A stretch of 52,977 nucleotides of DNA from UBA2144 sp043819035 (GTDB taxonomy: Bacteria; Patescibacteriota; Gracilibacteria; Peribacterales; Peribacteraceae). A program made the position numbers and the translations under genes. Positions 25,135 to 33,205 of the stretch are shown here, in pieces. Each line of letters starts with the position of its first letter. The first letter of the stretch is position 1. The notes beneath the pieces are model-generated. The model saw only the letters and a program-made list of their open reading frames with translations, was not told the origin of the DNA and made no database searches. The stretch covers positions 1 through 52,977 of the forward strand of contig JBDRFD010000009.1 in NCBI GenBank assembly GCA_043819035.1. The letters are read 5' to 3'.

Positions 25135-25965
25135 ATGAAATGGGGATTGGTTCTCTCCGGCGGTTCCGCGCTTGGCATGGCGAATGCCGGGGTTCTTGAA
25201 CGACTGGAAGAAGAACATCTGAAACCGGATTACATTGCGGGCTCCAGTATGGGCGCAATTGTTGGAGCAATCTATGCGCTTGGCAATCCGCCTGCAGTCT
25301 TCCATGATCTACTTAAAGAGTTGAAGATTTCTAGGCTTGCTTCATTAAGTGAGAAACCACTTGAGCACGGACTTCATGGTGGAATACTTCGCCAAAACAT
25401 TAAAGAACATATGGAACCACTCATAGGAGACGCAAAGATATCTGACTGCAGTATCCCCTTCATTTGTATTGCATGCAGAGTCAAAGAGCCTATCCGCTGG
25501 GAACGCATTGTGCAGAAAGGATTTTCTGATCACGTTACATCGATTGTGGAGAAACATGTTTTTCCTCCAGAAACAAAGATCTTGGATGCCATCATGGCCT
25601 CAAGCTCTCTCCCTGTCATTTTCTCTCCCTATGAAATAAACGGCGATACATTCGTGGACCTGTGCAACTTCGGCGCCATACCCGCGCGCACGATGCACGA
25701 AATATTCCACCCGGACATCGTCATCGCAACAGACACCACACCCTCCTATCCCCTCCTCCGGAAGTACGGCCCTCCGGGTGTGCGCCGGTTCATTGAAGAG
25801 GCAGCCAATAGCAGGGATGAAAGCAGAGCTGCCTGCGACCTCATCATTGAACCGAAGTTCCCTAAAGGCGCACTGCGGTTTGATAAGGGGGAAGAATTTG
25901 TGGAAGCCGGGCGTGAGGCTGTGAAGGATAATTTGCCAGAATTAAGAAGGCTTCTTGCTGTATAA
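25135..25965 (+). CDS. patatin-like phospholipase
   Basis: 276 residues from ATG 25135. The oxyanion-hole stretch LSGGSALGMANAG at the N-terminus, the nucleophile elbow GSSMGAIVGA, and FVDLCNFGAIP at about residue 170 (the Asp of the Ser-Asp dyad, usually DGG/A) match RssA/YchK-type bacterial patatins. It should hydrolyse acyl groups from lipids or act as a related esterase; cytoplasmic, with no signal peptide. The dyad motif is D-L-C rather than D-G-x, an unusual variant. Confidence 0.88.
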   Translation: MKWGLVLSGGSALGMANAGVLERLEEEHLKPDYIAGSSMGAIVGAIYALGNPPAVFHDLLKELKISRLASLSEKPLEHGLHGGILRQNIKEHMEPLIGDAKISDCSIPFICIACRVKEPIRWERIVQKGFSDHVTSIVEKHVFPPETKILDAIMASSSLPVIFSPYEINGDTFVDLCNFGAIPARTMHEIFHPDIVIATDTTPSYPLLRKYGPPGVRRFIEEAANSRDESRAACDLIIEPKFPKGALRFDKGEEFVEAGREAVKDNLPELRRLLAV

Positions 25966-26004
25966 ACCCAATATCTGAATATGGCGTTTATCACTAAATT
26001 GAGG

Positions 26005-26010
26005 TATAAT
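26005..26010 (+). promoter_or_regulatory. TATAAT upstream of the 325-aa hypothetical
   Basis: gaggTATAATaatgg lies 34 nt before ATG 26045. It rules out the in-frame ATG at 26012, which would be upstream of the transcript start. Confidence 0.45.
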
Positions 26011-26044
26011 AATGGTGATATACACATTATTCCCATTTAATCTT

Positions 26045-27022
26045 ATGGATCACAATTTCTCAGAAAGAAGGCCTGTCTTCCGACGCATTGAGCATCCACG
26101 CGGAGTACCAAATCCGGATGAAGAGTTCGCTGCACCCGAAGTGCCCGACGCAGAAAGAAGACTCGAGAATCTCAGGGGGCAGATGCCCGATGTCGCACCG
26201 GAAGTACTTGAAATGAATACAGAAGAGAAGCAACGTCTTCTGGGTGCCCTTGTAGGTTTTACAGATGTCATACGATCAAAAGGCCTTGTAATTGATCCGG
26301 TAGATGAAGGTATCGAAGGAGATCCAAATCGGGCTCTCACACTCAAGATTGCACAAGCGACCGAAAAATTGATAGAAGGCCTTAAAAGCAAGAAAAACAA
26401 ATTGGGTCTCTATCTGGATGAAGGAAACCTGTTTGCAGAGTGCTACTGGAAGGACAAGTGGGAATCGCGGGCTGAGCATCCTCAAACACTCGTGTGTACC
26501 GACTTCGAAACAATGCTCAGAGAACATCCTTCTCAAATCAGTGCCATGAGTGGCCTGAGTGCAGTGGTTGAAAAAAACACCCACGATTGGCAACTAAGCA
26601 TGGGGATGGAGCCATCAAAGAAAGTATTCGATGCATTAGAGAGGGTTGATAAAGTGACTAGTATTCCTAGCACCGAGAAGCCACTTACGGAAAATGAAAA
26701 GAAGAACCTTGATGAAGGAGCAAGGAAAGCTGTCGAAAAGTATGGAAAGTATTTGCGCCTGGCAAAAGATGGATCGCTCTATGCCAACACAGTGGCGTTC
26801 TTCGGAGCTTCAGTTCCTTACGAATTGGTCTATGTGAATTTCGTTGAAGATTTTAAGAGCAAACCAAAAGTAGTTGCAAACAGCTTAAATCTCCATAGCC
26901 AGTCTCTTGAGTGGAGGGTGAACAATGTGTTTGCGCCAGGGGGCAAGAAGGAAGAGTCGTTCAAAGCACTTGCAAATCTTCAGGAGGATCTGAAAAAACT
27001 GGCACAAGAAGAAAAGGTTTAG
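26045..27022 (+). CDS. hypothetical soluble protein, 325 aa
   Basis: Start at ATG 26045 behind the -10 at 26005. A charged, helix-rich cytoplasmic protein with a proline- and acid-rich N-terminus (RRIEHPRGVPNPDEEFAAPEVPDAE). No motif recognised. Peregrinibacteria-type genomes carry many such orphan proteins; no context clue, since its neighbours are a patatin gene and a tRNA. Confidence 0.6.
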   Translation: MDHNFSERRPVFRRIEHPRGVPNPDEEFAAPEVPDAERRLENLRGQMPDVAPEVLEMNTEEKQRLLGALVGFTDVIRSKGLVIDPVDEGIEGDPNRALTLKIAQATEKLIEGLKSKKNKLGLYLDEGNLFAECYWKDKWESRAEHPQTLVCTDFETMLREHPSQISAMSGLSAVVEKNTHDWQLSMGMEPSKKVFDALERVDKVTSIPSTEKPLTENEKKNLDEGARKAVEKYGKYLRLAKDGSLYANTVAFFGASVPYELVYVNFVEDFKSKPKVVANSLNLHSQSLEWRVNNVFAPGGKKEESFKALANLQEDLKKLAQEEKV

Positions 27023-27034
27023 AATTGGTACCCC

Positions 27035-27128
27035 CGACCCTCCTTCACCCAGCTGAAGCGGGACTACGGCAGGGCGGGCAGGAATCGAACCCTTCGACTC
27101 GCTCAGGGCAAGCCTGCTTTATTCAAAT
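27035..27128 (-). repeat. tRNA-like T-arm fragment and REP-like words after tRNA-Arg
   Basis: Read on the minus strand after the tRNA CCA: gccctgagcgagtcgaaggg, then gggttcgattcctgcccgcc, which looks like a T-arm plus acceptor end of a lost tRNA, then ctgccgtagtcccgc, a word shared with repeats near the tRNA-Gly and tRNA-Lys genes. Confidence 0.5.
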
Positions 27129-27205
27129 TGGTACACCTGGAGGGACTCGAACCCACAACCTTCAGCTCCGGAAGCTGACGCTCTATCCAGTTGAGCTACA
27201 GGTGC
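27129..27205 (-). tRNA. tRNA-Arg(CCG)
   Basis: Minus-strand cloverleaf: acceptor GCACCTG/CAGGTGT (G-U at the first pair), anticodon stem TCAGC/GCTGA with loop TTCCGGA (CCG), T-arm GGGTTCGAGTCCC, discriminator A and encoded CCA. Confidence 0.94.
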
Positions 27206-27217
27206 ATATTCTTAATT

Positions 27218-28012
27218 CTAGGAAGGTAATCTGTAAAACGCCACCGTATTCTTAGTCGTCACCTCGCCCACTTCTTCAATAGGAACATTCTTGAATCTTG
27301 CAATGAGTTTCGCGACCTCGACAACAAACGCAGGTTCATTTCGTTTCCCACGATGAGGTTCAGGACTTAAATATGGAGCATCGGTCTCAATCATTATTTG
27401 CTCTAAAGGACAGTTCTCAATCACTTCTCGGATCTCTTTCGCTTTTGGATACGTTGCTATCCCGGTGAACCCAATCATGGCTCTCCTGTCCACCAACCAC
27501 TCAACGTCTTCCCATTTTTCTGTGCAACAGTGCAGTACAATTTTTTGATGATCCACCTCCTCGATAATACTTCTTAGATCACCAATCGCATTGCGACAGT
27601 GGATCACAACCGGAACATCCAATTCTTTTGCTAGCTGCAGTTGAACTTTGAATACATCCCGCTGAGCATCGCGCGGAGAGTTGCCCACCGGCCGTAGCTT
27701 CTGCGAAGGCTGGTCGTAGTAGTAGTCGAGCCCGATCTCTCCTATTGCTCTCACTTTTGGTGATAACTTCATCATCGACTTAAGCTTTTCTGAATCTAAT
27801 TCTTGCCAATTCTTCGCTGCATGTGGATGAACTCCGGCTGTCGCAAAAACATTTGGATATTTTTCAGCAATTTGTATGCACTGCCCACTCTCCTTGAGGG
27901 TATCTGCAATGGTCACTATCTTCTCGACTCCGGCTTCATGTGCTCGTTTAAGAACCTGATCTAGATCATGGGTGAATTTTCGGTCGGCTAAATGACAGTG
28001 GGAGTCGATCAT
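27218..28012 (-). CDS. tatD: TatD-family metal-dependent hydrolase
   Basis: 264 residues with the full TatD/YcfH set: MIDSHCHL (His5, His7), AIGEIGLDYYYD (Glu), PVVIHCRNA (His), IVLHCCTE (His) and MIETDAPYLSPEP (Asp). The family comprises 3'-5' DNases or deacylases acting in DNA turnover and D-aminoacyl-tRNA proofreading. Size is typical. A heptamer array precedes the start (cactattcactattcacttt), offering a TATTCA 7 nt from the ATG. The tRNA-Arg gene lies 12 nt downstream. Confidence 0.92.
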   Translation of the reverse strand: MIDSHCHLADRKFTHDLDQVLKRAHEAGVEKIVTIADTLKESGQCIQIAEKYPNVFATAGVHPHAAKNWQELDSEKLKSMMKLSPKVRAIGEIGLDYYYDQPSQKLRPVGNSPRDAQRDVFKVQLQLAKELDVPVVIHCRNAIGDLRSIIEEVDHQKIVLHCCTEKWEDVEWLVDRRAMIGFTGIATYPKAKEIREVIENCPLEQIMIETDAPYLSPEPHRGKRNEPAFVVEVAKLIARFKNVPIEEVGEVTTKNTVAFYRLPS

Positions 28013-28015
28013 AGG

Positions 28016-28097
28016 AAAGTGAATAGTGAATAGTGAATAGTGAAAAATGCCCCTCTTATATTACACACTATTAACTTTTAACTATTCACTGTTAGTT
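28016..28097. repeat. heptamer palindrome (gaatagt type)
   Basis: Left arm gaatagt x3 then gaaaaat; right arm ttaactt, ttaacta, ttcactg. Arms complementary. It lies upstream of tatD and contains the 3' end of the small gene at 28082 (its codons for TNSE and the stop). Confidence 0.8.
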
Positions 28098-28267
28098 CTT
28101 GCTTGAGTTTCTTCTGCATCAACAACATCTGCAAAATGATTACGAGTACATTGTTGAATGAAACCTCGAAAATCACCCGGTGATGGTGCTTCTCTCTGAC
28201 ACCTCCGGCATAGAATTGAATCAGTAGTTACAAGACACTCGTCTGATCGGCCACAGTTAACTTCCAT
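28082..28267 (-). CDS. small Cys-containing protein, 61 aa
   Basis: Two Cys near the N-terminus (CGRSDEC), a CRRC knuckle and one later Cys suggest a small zinc-binding protein. The C-terminal residues come from a heptamer array. No good ribosome-binding site. It and the next small gene point away from purF. Family unknown. Confidence 0.45.
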   Translation of the reverse strand: MEVNCGRSDECLVTTDSILCRRCQREAPSPGDFRGFIQQCTRNHFADVVDAEETQARTNSE

Positions 28268-28293
28268 ATTACAAATTTGGGAAAAAAGAATAA

Positions 28294-28500
28294 CTACTTA
28301 TCTCTAAGGTCTTCTCCATGACATTCCGCACTAGTTGAATTATCCTCATCAGAATCTGTGACATCCGCTCCGGTCTCTCCAAAATATCCAAGTGTTCGAG
28401 CTATTCTGTGACCATACTTCTCCACAGCCTGCTGACGTGTGAGGTGCTCGCGCTTCGCACCAGCCTTATCAGGTATTTCTGGGAGGGATTCCCTGTACAT
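28294..28500 (-). CDS. small acidic protein, 68 aa, strong promoter
   Basis: Start at ATG 28500, the first ATG after a consensus promoter at 28510-28537. The sequence MYRESLPEIPDKAGAKREHLTRQQAVEKYGHRIARTLGYFG is basic-helical, then a short acidic Asp/Ser/Glu-rich tail. Unknown family. The -10 lies 9 nt from the ATG, so the message is nearly leaderless. Confidence 0.55.
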   Translation of the reverse strand: MYRESLPEIPDKAGAKREHLTRQQAVEKYGHRIARTLGYFGETGADVTDSDEDNSTSAECHGEDLRDK

Positions 28501-28509
28501 AACATTTAA

Positions 28510-28537
28510 ATTATAGCAATATTTCACTCCCTGTCAA
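28510..28537 (-). promoter_or_regulatory. consensus sigma-70 promoter, TTGACA-N16-TATAAT
   Basis: On the minus strand TTGACA (28537-28532), a 16-nt spacer and TATAAT (28515-28510), both hexamers perfect. The ATG of the downstream gene follows after 9 nt, leaving a leader of 2-3 nt at most. Confidence 0.85.
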
Positions 28538-28550
28538 TTCTTGTTAATTC

Positions 28551-28579
28551 TTCTGAAATCCCCAATTCCCATGTATAAT
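28551..28579 (+). promoter_or_regulatory. promoter of the purF-like gene
   Basis: TTCTGA (28551-28556), 17-nt spacer, TATAAT (28574-28579). ATG 28594 follows 14 nt later, giving a short leader of about 8 nt. Divergent from the promoter at 28510-28537. Confidence 0.6.
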
Positions 28580-28593
28580 TAGCAACTTTCATT

Positions 28594-30120
28594 ATGCGCG
28601 AAATTCAGGGCAAATGCGGCATTGTTGCGATTCACGACTATCGAGTGCGCAATAACGTAACTGATACTTACGAATATACACGCAAACTTAAACACCGCGG
28701 GCAGCATGCGTGCGGGCATCTGTATGTCCAGGAGGGAACTAGGGAAAATACCCTTACGGTAGTCACTCACAATGGATCAATAGAGGGACTTGAAAAGAAA
28801 CTGCATGAAGCTCAACGAGTACCTTATACACGCATCACCGCTGGGCACACGCAATACCGCACGAGTGGTCCACATGAGACAGAGGTTGATTTAACTGTAC
28901 CCGATCCATGTTCAGCGCAACCCATGGCGAGCAAAGATGGTTCACTTGCCATCCTTTGGAATGGCAATCTCCCCGATCCCGACATCAGGAGAAAAGATGA
29001 GTCCGTAGACACGCAGACACTTCTTCGCCTTATCGAAGAAAGTGTATGTCAATCTCAGCGACAAGATATGACGGAAGTAATGAGCGGCACATTCCGGAGC
29101 ATAGAGCAAGTGGCGATTGGAGCATTCAATATCGCCGTGGTGCATAAGGGGGATCCCGAAAACCACATACTTGCCTCTCTTTTTGCATACCGAGACCGAA
29201 GGGGAACCAGACCTTTTGGATACACCATGTACAACGGTCAACTACTCGTCGCTTCCGAAAATCGCGCATGTCCTTACCCCGATGCCGTTTGGAGAGACAT
29301 TCCCCCAGGGCACATGATTAACTCACTCACTCCTTATCCAGAACCTCAAGAAGTGATACCAGCAGACAAGTGCCATTGCTTCTTCGAATGGACATACTTT
29401 GCACATGTGACATCACGATTTGATGGTATCGGTGTTGCAGAAGCTCGTAATCACTTCGGAAGGATTCTAGCACAAGGAGATCGGGGTGCAGAATTCACTG
29501 CAAATAAGCAAGGCGTATATGTAGTACCAGTACCCGATTCAGCGAAAGCCGGAGCTGCAGGCTATGCCGATGAGCTGAAAATCCCCACCAATACCGATGC
29601 GATAACAAGGAATCCCGCTTTCCTTGGTCGTAAATTTATCGATCAGAGCAGTGAAGGGAAGAAACACATGATTCATGAAGAAGAGATACACGGAAAAACG
29701 CTTATCGTGGTTGAGGATAGTTTTGTACGTGGCGATACAATCATAGACCTCATTGAGGACCTGCTCAGAGCTCACCCAAAAGAAATTCACCTTCGTTTTT
29801 GTTCGCCACCCTTCCTTGGACCCTGCTACAAAGGAATCGACATCCGCTCCAGTAATGAACTCTTTATTCCCAAGCTCTTCAATTACCAAGTACCACCATT
29901 TGATAAAGATGGCTGCCTACCACAGCGGGCTTTAGAAAGAATTGCACAGGCACTGCATGTGAATTCCGTACGTTTCCTCCCCATACCCGGCGTCCCCGAA
30001 GCACTGAGAAAGGAACAACATGATCTTTGCATGTCCTGTGTTGATTGTCAGTATAATACTGAAGTGGAAAGGAGACTTTATAATCTGGATTTGAAGAAGG
30101 TGCGTACACAAAAAACATAG
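28594..30120 (+). CDS. purF: amidophosphoribosyltransferase (PurF-like)
   Basis: 508 residues, normal for PurF, which makes phosphoribosylamine from PRPP and glutamine. An N-terminal propeptide of seven residues (MREIQGK) precedes Cys8 of CGIVAI, the Ntn-amidotransferase nucleophile; HRGQHACG and HTQYRTSGP continue the glutaminase domain, with NGNLPDPD for the usual NGNL. The phosphoribosyltransferase motif is LIVVEDSFVRGDT near residue 370. CMSCVDC near the C-terminus may bind metal. No other purine gene is in the window, and CPR bacteria often lack de novo purine synthesis, so its role needs explaining. Confidence 0.88.
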   Translation: MREIQGKCGIVAIHDYRVRNNVTDTYEYTRKLKHRGQHACGHLYVQEGTRENTLTVVTHNGSIEGLEKKLHEAQRVPYTRITAGHTQYRTSGPHETEVDLTVPDPCSAQPMASKDGSLAILWNGNLPDPDIRRKDESVDTQTLLRLIEESVCQSQRQDMTEVMSGTFRSIEQVAIGAFNIAVVHKGDPENHILASLFAYRDRRGTRPFGYTMYNGQLLVASENRACPYPDAVWRDIPPGHMINSLTPYPEPQEVIPADKCHCFFEWTYFAHVTSRFDGIGVAEARNHFGRILAQGDRGAEFTANKQGVYVVPVPDSAKAGAAGYADELKIPTNTDAITRNPAFLGRKFIDQSSEGKKHMIHEEEIHGKTLIVVEDSFVRGDTIIDLIEDLLRAHPKEIHLRFCSPPFLGPCYKGIDIRSSNELFIPKLFNYQVPPFDKDGCLPQRALERIAQALHVNSVRFLPIPGVPEALRKEQHDLCMSCVDCQYNTEVERRLYNLDLKKVRTQKT

Positions 30121-30162
30121 AGTTCTCTACACACTACAAATAACGTACAATGCTTATTACAA

Positions 30163-30175
30163 GGGTCAGTAGCTC
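30163..30175 (+). repeat. 5' fragment of tRNA-Lys
   Basis: gggtcagtagctc is identical to the first 13 bases of tRNA-Lys at 30273. It then continues into an unrelated cccaccttcc... stretch with a gcacc/ggtgc hairpin. Probably the scar of a duplication or insertion at the tRNA. Confidence 0.7.
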
Positions 30176-30272
30176 CCACCTTCCCTTGCACCGATCGCGC
30201 TATGCGCTCTGGTGCAGGGTACGGCGGGCGAGATATGCTTCTTTCCTTCACTTGTTCTTTCATTTGTTTCTC

Positions 30273-30347
30273 GGGTCAGTAGCTCAGTGGTAGAGCAGAG
30301 GCCTTTTAAGCCTTTGGCCGTGGGTTCGATCCCCACCTGACCCACCA
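30273..30347 (+). tRNA. tRNA-Lys(TTT)
   Basis: Acceptor GGGTCAG/CTGACCC, anticodon loop CTTTTAA (TTT), T-arm GTGGGTTCGATCCCCAC, discriminator A and encoded CCA. Its 3' end is repeated twice downstream. Confidence 0.96.
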
Positions 30348-30460
30348 GCCTTCGCGCAGCGAAGGCTGCCCGCTGTAGCCCTCTGGGCTTCGGGGATTAT
30401 ACTATTTGCAAAGTCGCTGCGGCTACGGCTGGCAAGCCAACCAGAGGCGAAGGTGGGCTA
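30331..30460 (+). repeat. 130-bp tandem repeat, copy 1 (starts in tRNA-Lys 3' end)
   Basis: Starts with ccccacctgacccacca (tRNA T-arm side and acceptor end), then agccttcgc/gcgaaggct, cccgctgtagccc and ctacggctggcaagccaacc, ending gaaggtgggcta. Confidence 0.92.
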
Positions 30461-30488
30461 CTAAAGTCAAGCCAAGGAACGAATACGA

Positions 30489-30618
30489 CCCCACCTGACC
30501 CACCAGCCTTCGCGCAGCGAAGGCTGCCCGCTGTAGCCCTCTGGGCTTCGGGGATTATACTATTTGCAAAGTCGCTGCGGCTACGGCTGGCAAGCCAACC
30601 AGAGGCGAAGGTGGGCTA
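30489..30618 (+). repeat. 130-bp tandem repeat, copy 2
   Basis: By eye identical to 30331-30460, 158 bp downstream, again carrying the tRNA-Lys 3' end but no tRNA. A third, isolated tRNA-Lys 3' end (acctgacccacca) is at 30694-30706. Confidence 0.92.
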
Positions 30619-30706
30619 GTCAAAGGCGTAGCCGGTTTGACCTACACGGGGGCAAGCCCCCGCGATTCTGACAGGGTTTTTTAGAGGAGCCTAACCTGAC
30701 CCACCA
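30619..30706 (+). terminator. hairpins and third tRNA-Lys 3' end
   Basis: gtcaaa...tttgac encloses a ggc/gcc stem; cgggggcaagcccccg (30647-30662) is a perfect hairpin, followed by a T-run at 30677-30682. The tRNA 3'-end copy acctgacccacca closes the block at 30694-30706. A processing or termination signal for the tRNA transcript is possible. Confidence 0.5.
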
Positions 30707-30709
30707 TTC

Positions 30710-30892
30710 TTAGGAAGATTTTTCACTGGCATCAGAACTAAGACATTTCTGAACATCATCGCACGTATGGCGAAAAGTCCCCTGCCTTGCGCACAGTGCA
30801 AGAAGGTCGCTATGCGGCCTGTGTGCATTAGAAATTCCTATTTCTACTGGACGCATATAATCTCTGGCCGCTTTTGTTACTCTCTGTTCCAT
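30710..30892 (-). CDS. possible small protein, 60 aa
   Basis: From ATG 30892: MEQRVTKAARDYMRPVEIG, then LLALCARQG and a later CDDVQKC, so three Cys in the C-terminal half, rather like the small Cys protein at 28082. An upstream in-frame ATG at 30952 overlaps the glycosyltransferase start. It may be a chance frame; I see no ribosome-binding site. Confidence 0.3.
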   Translation of the reverse strand: MEQRVTKAARDYMRPVEIGISNAHRPHSDLLALCARQGTFRHTCDDVQKCLSSDASEKSS

Positions 30893-30916
30893 GCAGTAAA
30901 TATACTCTTTATTCTC

Positions 30917-30922
30917 TATAAT
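30917..30922 (+). promoter_or_regulatory. TATAAT 9 nt before the glycosyltransferase start
   Basis: TATAAT then nine bases and ATG 30932; near-leaderless. It argues against the longer frame that starts at 30767. Confidence 0.5.
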
Positions 30923-30931
30923 CAACAAGAC

Positions 30932-32047
30932 ATGAAAGTAGCCCTCGTCCATGAATTATTGACTATGAGAGGCGGCGCTGAGCGCGTTCTGCGGATCATT
31001 GCAGATATGTTCCCGGATGCTCCTATCTACACACTCCTCTATGACGAGAAGAAGTTGGGTGATTGGTTTCCAAAAGAACGTATATACATGAGTTCCCTTC
31101 AAAAAAGTTTTCCCCTTACCCCTTTCCAATTTCCCCTTAACCACCACCTCTATCTTCCGTTTTTCCCGAAAGCTGTCGAAAGCTGGGATTTCTTTGAATA
31201 CGATCTTGTGCTTTCTACTTCCTCCGCATTTGTTCACGGAATCATCACCAACGGGAAACCCAAACACCTAAGCTACATCCACTCCCCTGCCCGCTACCTG
31301 TGGGACCGGACGCATGATGTTTTAGATCGAGCAGGTAAAGGAATATTCGGACCGATCAAAAGACGATATCTTGAACGCACATTCCACAAACTTCGCATTT
31401 GGGATAGCGAAGCAGCCGCGCGACCGGATAAACTCTTAGCGGCATCAAAAGAAGTACAAAGGAGAATCGAGCTTTATTGGAGACGGGAGAGTGACGTTGT
31501 ATATCCGCCGATTGATGACTCTTGGCTCACAATCAAAACACAGAAAACAAAACCCAAAACCCAATCGTATTTTCTAATAGCCTCAACGTTAGTACCTTAT
31601 AAGAAAATCGAGTTAGCCATTGAAGCATGTAATAAAGGGAAAAAAATATTGATGATCGTTGGCGATGGACCGGACAAGAAGAGACTTCAGAATCTCGCCG
31701 GACCTACAGTCGAATTCCTCGGATACGTTCCACATGAAGAACTTAAAGATCTCTACACAAACGCAAAAGCAACAATCTTCCCAGGTCTGGAGGACTTTGG
31801 CCTTGTCCCCGTTGAATCCATGGCATGCGGGACACCGGTGGTCGCCTTCGGAAAAGGAGGAGCACTGGAAACAATCACGGAAGAGACAGGTGTGTTCTTT
31901 GGAGAACAAACTTCTGATTCTCTTTTGGAAGCTATAGGAAAAGTTGAACAGAGGAATTTCGAAGCACATACATTGAACGTACAGGCGAAGAAGTTTTCAC
32001 GGGAACGATTTGAGGAGGGAATCCGTAGGGCTATCGAGAAAATATAG
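30932..32047 (+). CDS. GT4-family glycosyltransferase
   Basis: 371 residues from ATG 30932. N-terminal GT-B domain with MKVALVHELLTMRGGAERVLRI (donor-acceptor loop GGAER); C-terminal domain with FLIASTLVPYKKIELAIEA, ILMIVGDGPDKKRL, FLGYVPHEELKDLYTNAKATIFPG and the E-x7-E type EDFGLVPVESMACGTPVVA. It would transfer a sugar from a nucleotide donor to a lipid or glycan at the inner face of the membrane. It is a single gene rather than part of a polysaccharide cluster. Confidence 0.92.
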   Translation: MKVALVHELLTMRGGAERVLRIIADMFPDAPIYTLLYDEKKLGDWFPKERIYMSSLQKSFPLTPFQFPLNHHLYLPFFPKAVESWDFFEYDLVLSTSSAFVHGIITNGKPKHLSYIHSPARYLWDRTHDVLDRAGKGIFGPIKRRYLERTFHKLRIWDSEAAARPDKLLAASKEVQRRIELYWRRESDVVYPPIDDSWLTIKTQKTKPKTQSYFLIASTLVPYKKIELAIEACNKGKKILMIVGDGPDKKRLQNLAGPTVEFLGYVPHEELKDLYTNAKATIFPGLEDFGLVPVESMACGTPVVAFGKGGALETITEETGVFFGEQTSDSLLEAIGKVEQRNFEAHTLNVQAKKFSRERFEEGIRRAIEKI

Positions 32048-32061
32048 AATCTACGGGAATG

Positions 32062-32118
32062 TAGAATTGAGAATTGTAATTCTTAATTCCCGTAGGTTTT
32101 AAATTCTTAATTCTGGAA
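32062..32118. repeat. heptamer palindrome at the 3' ends of GT4 and ruvB
   Basis: gaattga, gaattgt, aattctt, aattccc ... aaattctt, aattctgg. Complementary arms; contains the ruvB stop codon (32107-32109) and lies 15 nt after the GT4 stop, between convergent genes. Confidence 0.75.
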
Positions 32119-33156
32119 CAATTGCCCCTGCACGCTATCCGGAATCGCCATCCCCAGAAGTTCATACGCAAGCCTGGTAGCTGTTCTGCCCTTTGGTGTC
32201 CTTTGAAGAAAACCTTCCTGCAGAAGATACGGCTCATACATGTCTTCCAAAGTCTGCTCTTCCTCAGATGTAGCAGCCGCTAATGTGGAAAGCCCAACAG
32301 GCCCTCCGTCAAATTTTTCGATAATCGCCATTAAAATCGCACGATCCGTTCGATCAAGTCCCCGATCATCTACCCCAAGAGAATCGAGTGTTTCGCAAAC
32401 TCGCTTCACGGTGACGCACGATTCCCCATTCACCTGTGCGAAATCCCGGACAGCGCGAACGAGGCGATTGCCAACTCGCGGTGTCGCTCTGCAACTTTTC
32501 GCAATACGCTCGGCAGCATCCTTATCTATTTTGATCTCCAGAATTCCGGCGCTGCGTTCCACAATTTGCTGCATCTCAATGTGAGAATAGAACTGCAGCT
32601 TAAACGTCTGAACGAAACGATCCCTGAGCGGTGCACTGATGGATCCGGCTTTGGTTGTAGCACCAACGAGCGTGAAAGGCTTGAGGTCCAATCGCATCGA
32701 ACGTGCAGTTGGCCCTTTGCCGATGACCAAATCCAAAGCATAATCTTCCATTGCACTGTAGAGCACTTCTTCGATTACAGGACGTAAGCGATGAATCTCA
32801 TCAATGAAGAGGACATCCCCTGCCGAAAGATTCGTTAATAAGGAGGCGAGGTCACCGGGCTTCTCGATCGCCGGACCGGATGTGATACGCACCTGTGATT
32901 CCATCTCGTGCGCGATGATATGCGCAAGTGTTGTCTTCCCCAGCCCCGGGGGCCCGTGCAGAAGCGTGTGCCCGAGTGGCTCAGAGCGCTTCTTCGCTGC
33001 CTCTATGTGCACAAGGAGGTGTCCTTTGATTTCGCTCTGACCAACATATTCACTCAGACGCTTCGGACGGAGCGTCTGCTCAAACGCATCATTGTCACGG
33101 AGCGTCTTCGTCGGTTGGATCACGTGCTCGTGCCTTGAGGTTCGTTGGACTGCCAT
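32107..33156 (-). CDS. ruvB: Holliday junction helicase RuvB
   Basis: 349 residues. AAA+ motor of the RuvABC branch-migration complex. Motifs: LRPKRLSEYVGQ, Walker A GPPGLGKTTLA (about 68-78), Walker B LFIDEIHRL, sensor LVGATTKAGSISAPLRDRF with the arginine finger, and a C-terminal winged helix with EPYLLQEGFLQRTPKGR. Complete and typical. No ruvA or ruvC adjacent. The start lies 8 nt behind TACAAT. Confidence 0.97.
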   Translation of the reverse strand: MAVQRTSRHEHVIQPTKTLRDNDAFEQTLRPKRLSEYVGQSEIKGHLLVHIEAAKKRSEPLGHTLLHGPPGLGKTTLAHIIAHEMESQVRITSGPAIEKPGDLASLLTNLSAGDVLFIDEIHRLRPVIEEVLYSAMEDYALDLVIGKGPTARSMRLDLKPFTLVGATTKAGSISAPLRDRFVQTFKLQFYSHIEMQQIVERSAGILEIKIDKDAAERIAKSCRATPRVGNRLVRAVRDFAQVNGESCVTVKRVCETLDSLGVDDRGLDRTDRAILMAIIEKFDGGPVGLSTLAAATSEEEQTLEDMYEPYLLQEGFLQRTPKGRTATRLAYELLGMAIPDSVQGQLFQN

Positions 33157-33164
33157 AGGTAATC

Positions 33165-33170
33165 ATTGTA
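33165..33170 (-). promoter_or_regulatory. -10-like TACAAT, leaderless start of ruvB
   Basis: On the minus strand TACAAT is followed by 8 nt and then the ruvB ATG at 33156. Confidence 0.45.
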
Positions 33171-33205
33171 GCAGAATCATATTTTTTGGGTGTTTTGAAA
33201 TAATA

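Noticed and set aside
30273..30706. Classical tRNA-integrated genomic island
   Set aside because: The repeated tRNA 3' ends are only about 160 nt apart and there is no integrase or cargo gene between them.
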